Source: Marinobacter sp. HL-58 (lineage in GTDB: Bacteria; Pseudomonadota; Gammaproteobacteria; Pseudomonadales; Oleiphilaceae). Taken from it: 64,000 nucleotides of DNA. The stretch spans positions 186,001-250,000 of the forward strand of contig NZ_LIHP01000011.1 in the NCBI RefSeq assembly GCF_001314605.1. The letters are read 5' to 3'. Positions 62,055 through 64,000 of this stretch are shown piece after piece. The notes below the pieces were generated by a model, which was not told the DNA's origin, did not search any database, and worked only from the letters and a program-made list of their open reading frames with translations. Position numbers and translations under genes: made by a program. Position 1 is the first letter of the stretch. Each line of letters begins with the position of its first letter.

Positions 62055-62831
62055 TCAGACCAGGAGCCGGGCATAAATATCACCCGAAGCAAATCCATCT
62101 GCACCCGCCGCAAGCCAATGCCGGAGTGACTCCGGATTCCGCCATGAAACCCAGATAAAGCGGCGTTGCTCACCGGCAATAACATTGAACTCGTATTGGC
62201 CGAGCAGATCCAGTTCTTTCAGACATCGCAATGCCCGATCCAGGGTACCGTTTACGAACTCGAAAGACAGTGCCGGCAGCGGCTGGCTCAGCCCCGCCAG
62301 CACTTCGGCCTCAAAGCCCTCCACATCAATCTTGCAGAAGCCAGGCCTGCCATACTGCCATATCAGCTCGTCCAGGGTTGTCACCGGAACGGTAACCGAA
62401 TCTTCCCAGCGCACATGCCGGAAACCGGCCGTTGTTGTACGCAGGTGTTCCCGCCAGCGGCTGTCCAGTGAAGCCACCGCGGGATTGCGCAGGCTCAGGG
62501 CCAGCTCGGCATTGCCCGGAGCCCGCCCGACAGCCAGCGACAGGCACACCACCCCCGGTTGATGCCGGGTCAGCCACCGCAGCCAGCACAGCAGCCGGGG
62601 TTGGGGCTCCACCGCCACCACCCGGGCCCCCAGCGCGGAAAATGCAGAGCTTCGGTCGCCCAGATGGGCCCCAATGTCGAAGACCAGGTCCCCCGGACCG
62701 ACGAACTCACTGTAGAGTTGGCGTAAAGCCCTCTGACGACCGGGACGTCGATAGATCACCAGGGACCGTAACAGCCCCAGCCCGTGGTTCAGCTGGTCGA
62801 TGATCGGACGCAAGACCACCTCCTGTTGCAC
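62055..62831 (-). CDS. FkbM-family methyltransferase
   Basis: The product has 258 residues. SAM-binding segment VFDIGAHLGDRSSAF with VVAVEPQP, then PVTTLDELI and CKIDVEGFEAEVL are diagnostic of FkbM methyltransferases, which O-methylate sugars or metabolites. The substrate is unknown; no polysaccharide genes are near. It is 45 bp upstream of the cytochrome b561 gene and inside the repeat-bounded block. Confidence 0.87.
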   Translation of the reverse strand: MQQEVVLRPIIDQLNHGLGLLRSLVIYRRPGRQRALRQLYSEFVGPGDLVFDIGAHLGDRSSAFSALGARVVAVEPQPRLLCWLRWLTRHQPGVVCLSLAVGRAPGNAELALSLRNPAVASLDSRWREHLRTTTAGFRHVRWEDSVTVPVTTLDELIWQYGRPGFCKIDVEGFEAEVLAGLSQPLPALSFEFVNGTLDRALRCLKELDLLGQYEFNVIAGEQRRFIWVSWRNPESLRHWLAAGADGFASGDIYARLLV

Positions 62832-62872
62832 TCAACCCGGGACTGACATGCTCAGTAATTGTCAGAGTAGTA

Positions 62873-62901
62873 GAAAAACCGGATCAGTGAACGGCAGCTT
62901 C
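62873..62901. repeat. Direct repeat copy 2 (29 nt, paired with 61409-61437)
   Basis: 27 of 29 bases match copy 1. It spans the stop codon (TCA at 62884-62886 on the plus strand) of the iron-sulfur oxidoreductase gene. The interval between the copies is 1.4 kb and contains two complete genes. Confidence 0.85.
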
Positions 62902-64000
62902 GGTCACCCGGTCCACCAGGTAAACCAGCCCATGGTAGTCAATCCCTCCATGCCGGCTCAGGCCGATCTCACAGGTGCGGCTGGTGGAAATCCCCTCCAC
63001 GCAGCCATCCACCTGGCGCGGCAGGGTGCGCAGGGCGTGGCTGTTCAGTTCCGGCACATTGAAGCCCTTGTCACCGGCAAAGGCACAGCAGTGAATATCC
63101 TCGGGAATCACCACGTTGGTGCTGCAGCGCCGGGCAATATCGATCAGACCCTGTGATTCCCCAAGGTGCTGGGTGCTGCAGGTGACATGGATGGCAATGG
63201 CGGTGTCATCAGGCTTGAAAACCAGGCGGTCCACCAGTTTTTCACGGATAAACTTCACCGGGTCGTACAGGTCAAGGCCCAGCTCCCGGGCTGCCTCCTG
63301 GATCTGCAGGGTGCAGGGGCTGGTGTCGCAATACACCGGATCCTGGCCGTTACGGGTGGCAGCCATCAGTGCATCCAGGAGTTCTGTTTTCTTGCGCTCA
63401 GCCTGTTCAGGGTAGCCTTTGGAGGCAAACGGCTGGCCACAGCAGAGGGCATCCAGGCTTTCGGGGAAAACCACCTGATAGCCACCCTTTTCCAGCAGTT
63501 GCCGGGTTTTCTCATGCAGAGGCGTCTGCTCCGAATCGCCGCTGGCCGGCCCCATCACCCGGGATACGCAGGCCTGCAAATACACCACCCTGGGCGCTCC
63601 ATTATCCGGTGCCACGGCTGACGGCACAAAACGGATGGGCTGCGGCATGGACGGATCCCACTGGGGCAGCCTTTGCCCGGAGAGCTTGCGCATACCAGCG
63701 CTCAGCTTCGCCAGTCTGGGCGCCCCCAGCAGCTTCTCGGCGCCGGATGCCATGGAAAGCACGAAGCGGGCGCCACGCAACACAGCCTGGAAATGATCGG
63801 CGGCACGGTCGGCGGTGCCACTGTGGCGGGTCTGACCAGCCCTGAGCTTGCGCACCAGGTCACCGGTGTTGATATCCACCGGGCAACGCTGGGCACAGAG
63901 GCCTGTCGCAGCACAGGTGTCTATGCCGTGGTACTGGTAGGCAGCCTCCAGCTCCGAGGTATCCTTGCCGGCCCGTTTTTTGGCCTGGATATCACGCCAG
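62884..64000 (-). CDS. FAD/Fe-S oxidoreductase (D-lactate/2-hydroxyacid dehydrogenase type), C-terminal part
   Basis: The frame is open to the window end, giving at least 371 residues; a GTG at 63879 is not a real start because homology continues upstream. A ferredoxin motif CAATGLCAQRCPVD (right after the window edge) is followed by two CCG-domain motifs: LCCGQPFAS with CDTSPC and HVTCSTQHLG with DIHCCAFAGDKG. These bind an extra iron-sulfur cluster, as in GlpC/HdrD and the C-terminal half of YdiJ-type D-lactate dehydrogenases. The FAD domain would be upstream. It is likely a membrane-associated 2-hydroxyacid dehydrogenase. Confidence 0.85.
   Translation of the reverse strand, partial: WRDIQAKKRAGKDTSELEAAYQYHGIDTCAATGLCAQRCPVDINTGDLVRKLRAGQTRHSGTADRAADHFQAVLRGARFVLSMASGAEKLLGAPRLAKLSAGMRKLSGQRLPQWDPSMPQPIRFVPSAVAPDNGAPRVVYLQACVSRVMGPASGDSEQTPLHEKTRQLLEKGGYQVVFPESLDALCCGQPFASKGYPEQAERKKTELLDALMAATRNGQDPVYCDTSPCTLQIQEAARELGLDLYDPVKFIREKLVDRLVFKPDDTAIAIHVTCSTQHLGESQGLIDIARRCSTNVVIPEDIHCCAFAGDKGFNVPELNSHALRTLPRQVDGCVEGISTSRTCEIGLSRHGGIDYHGLVYLVDRVTEAAVH

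Overview
The window looks like chromosomal DNA of a heterotrophic marine gammaproteobacterium, most likely Marinobacter or a close relative. The protein families, the moderately high GC content, dense operons with ATGA/GTGA overlaps and plain Shine-Dalgarno sites all fit. The genus is an inference from gene content, not from a marker gene. I recognised no rRNA, tRNA, transposase, prophage or CRISPR array.

Region 1 (1-14100) appears to be a LacI-controlled carbon-source island. It holds a LacI-type regulator (partial), an RbsABC-like ABC importer (ATPase, two permeases, binding protein), a divergent GroES/GroEL pair, a BudC-like short-chain dehydrogenase, an outer-membrane porin, and a TPP-dependent acetoin-dehydrogenase-type complex (E1 alpha, E1 beta, a double-lipoyl scaffold and a separate E2 catalytic subunit). 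Three copies of a LacI-type palindrome precede the binding-protein gene, the dehydrogenase/groES divergent region and the porin. Each ends in a TTGCAT that can serve as a -35 box. Oxidation of 2,3-butanediol to acetoin and then to acetyl-CoA plus acetaldehyde is the most economical reading, but the substrate is not proven.

Region 2 (14100-16750) is a cytosine deaminase/cytosine permease pair (codA, codB). Region 3 (16965-36650) is a large formate dehydrogenase and molybdenum/tungsten-cofactor island. It contains an MOT1-like molybdate permease, an HTH plus substrate-binding-domain regulator, a TupB-TupC-TupA tungstate importer, fdhD-mobA-mobB-moeA, four poorly characterised accessory genes on the minus strand (including a tetra-cluster ferredoxin-like protein and an ApbC/Mrp ATPase), then DUF3305, DUF3306, a TorD-like chaperone, a small TAT peptide, FdhA (Cys type), FdhB, FdhC, a tiny membrane protein, a TusA-like protein and a 24-residue membrane peptide.

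Region 4 (36700-44750) is a six-gene minus-strand operon under a divergent LysR gene: aldehyde dehydrogenase, a renal-dipeptidase-like protein without the usual first metal motif, a BCCT transporter, a 576-residue protein I do not recognise, a DUF3726 protein that looks LDH2-like, and RidA. It is the best candidate for an undescribed pathway. Region 5 (44850-57830) holds a YdcH/DUF465 protein, a globin, a PAS histidine kinase with a FixJ-like regulator, and an acyl-CoA catabolic cluster (hydrolase, MaoC hydratase, malonyl-CoA decarboxylase, PhaB-like reductase, acyl-CoA dehydrogenase, aldehyde dehydrogenase, acyl-CoA synthetase, permease). Its two opposed promoters share a 16-nt element. Region 6 (57830-64000) holds a DUF4168 gene behind a sigma-54-like promoter, a TIP30-like reductase coupled to an Nmad3 protein, an MscS channel, cytochrome b561, an FkbM methyltransferase and the C-terminal part of an iron-sulfur oxidoreductase. 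A duplicated ~29-nt segment brackets the cytochrome b561/FkbM pair.
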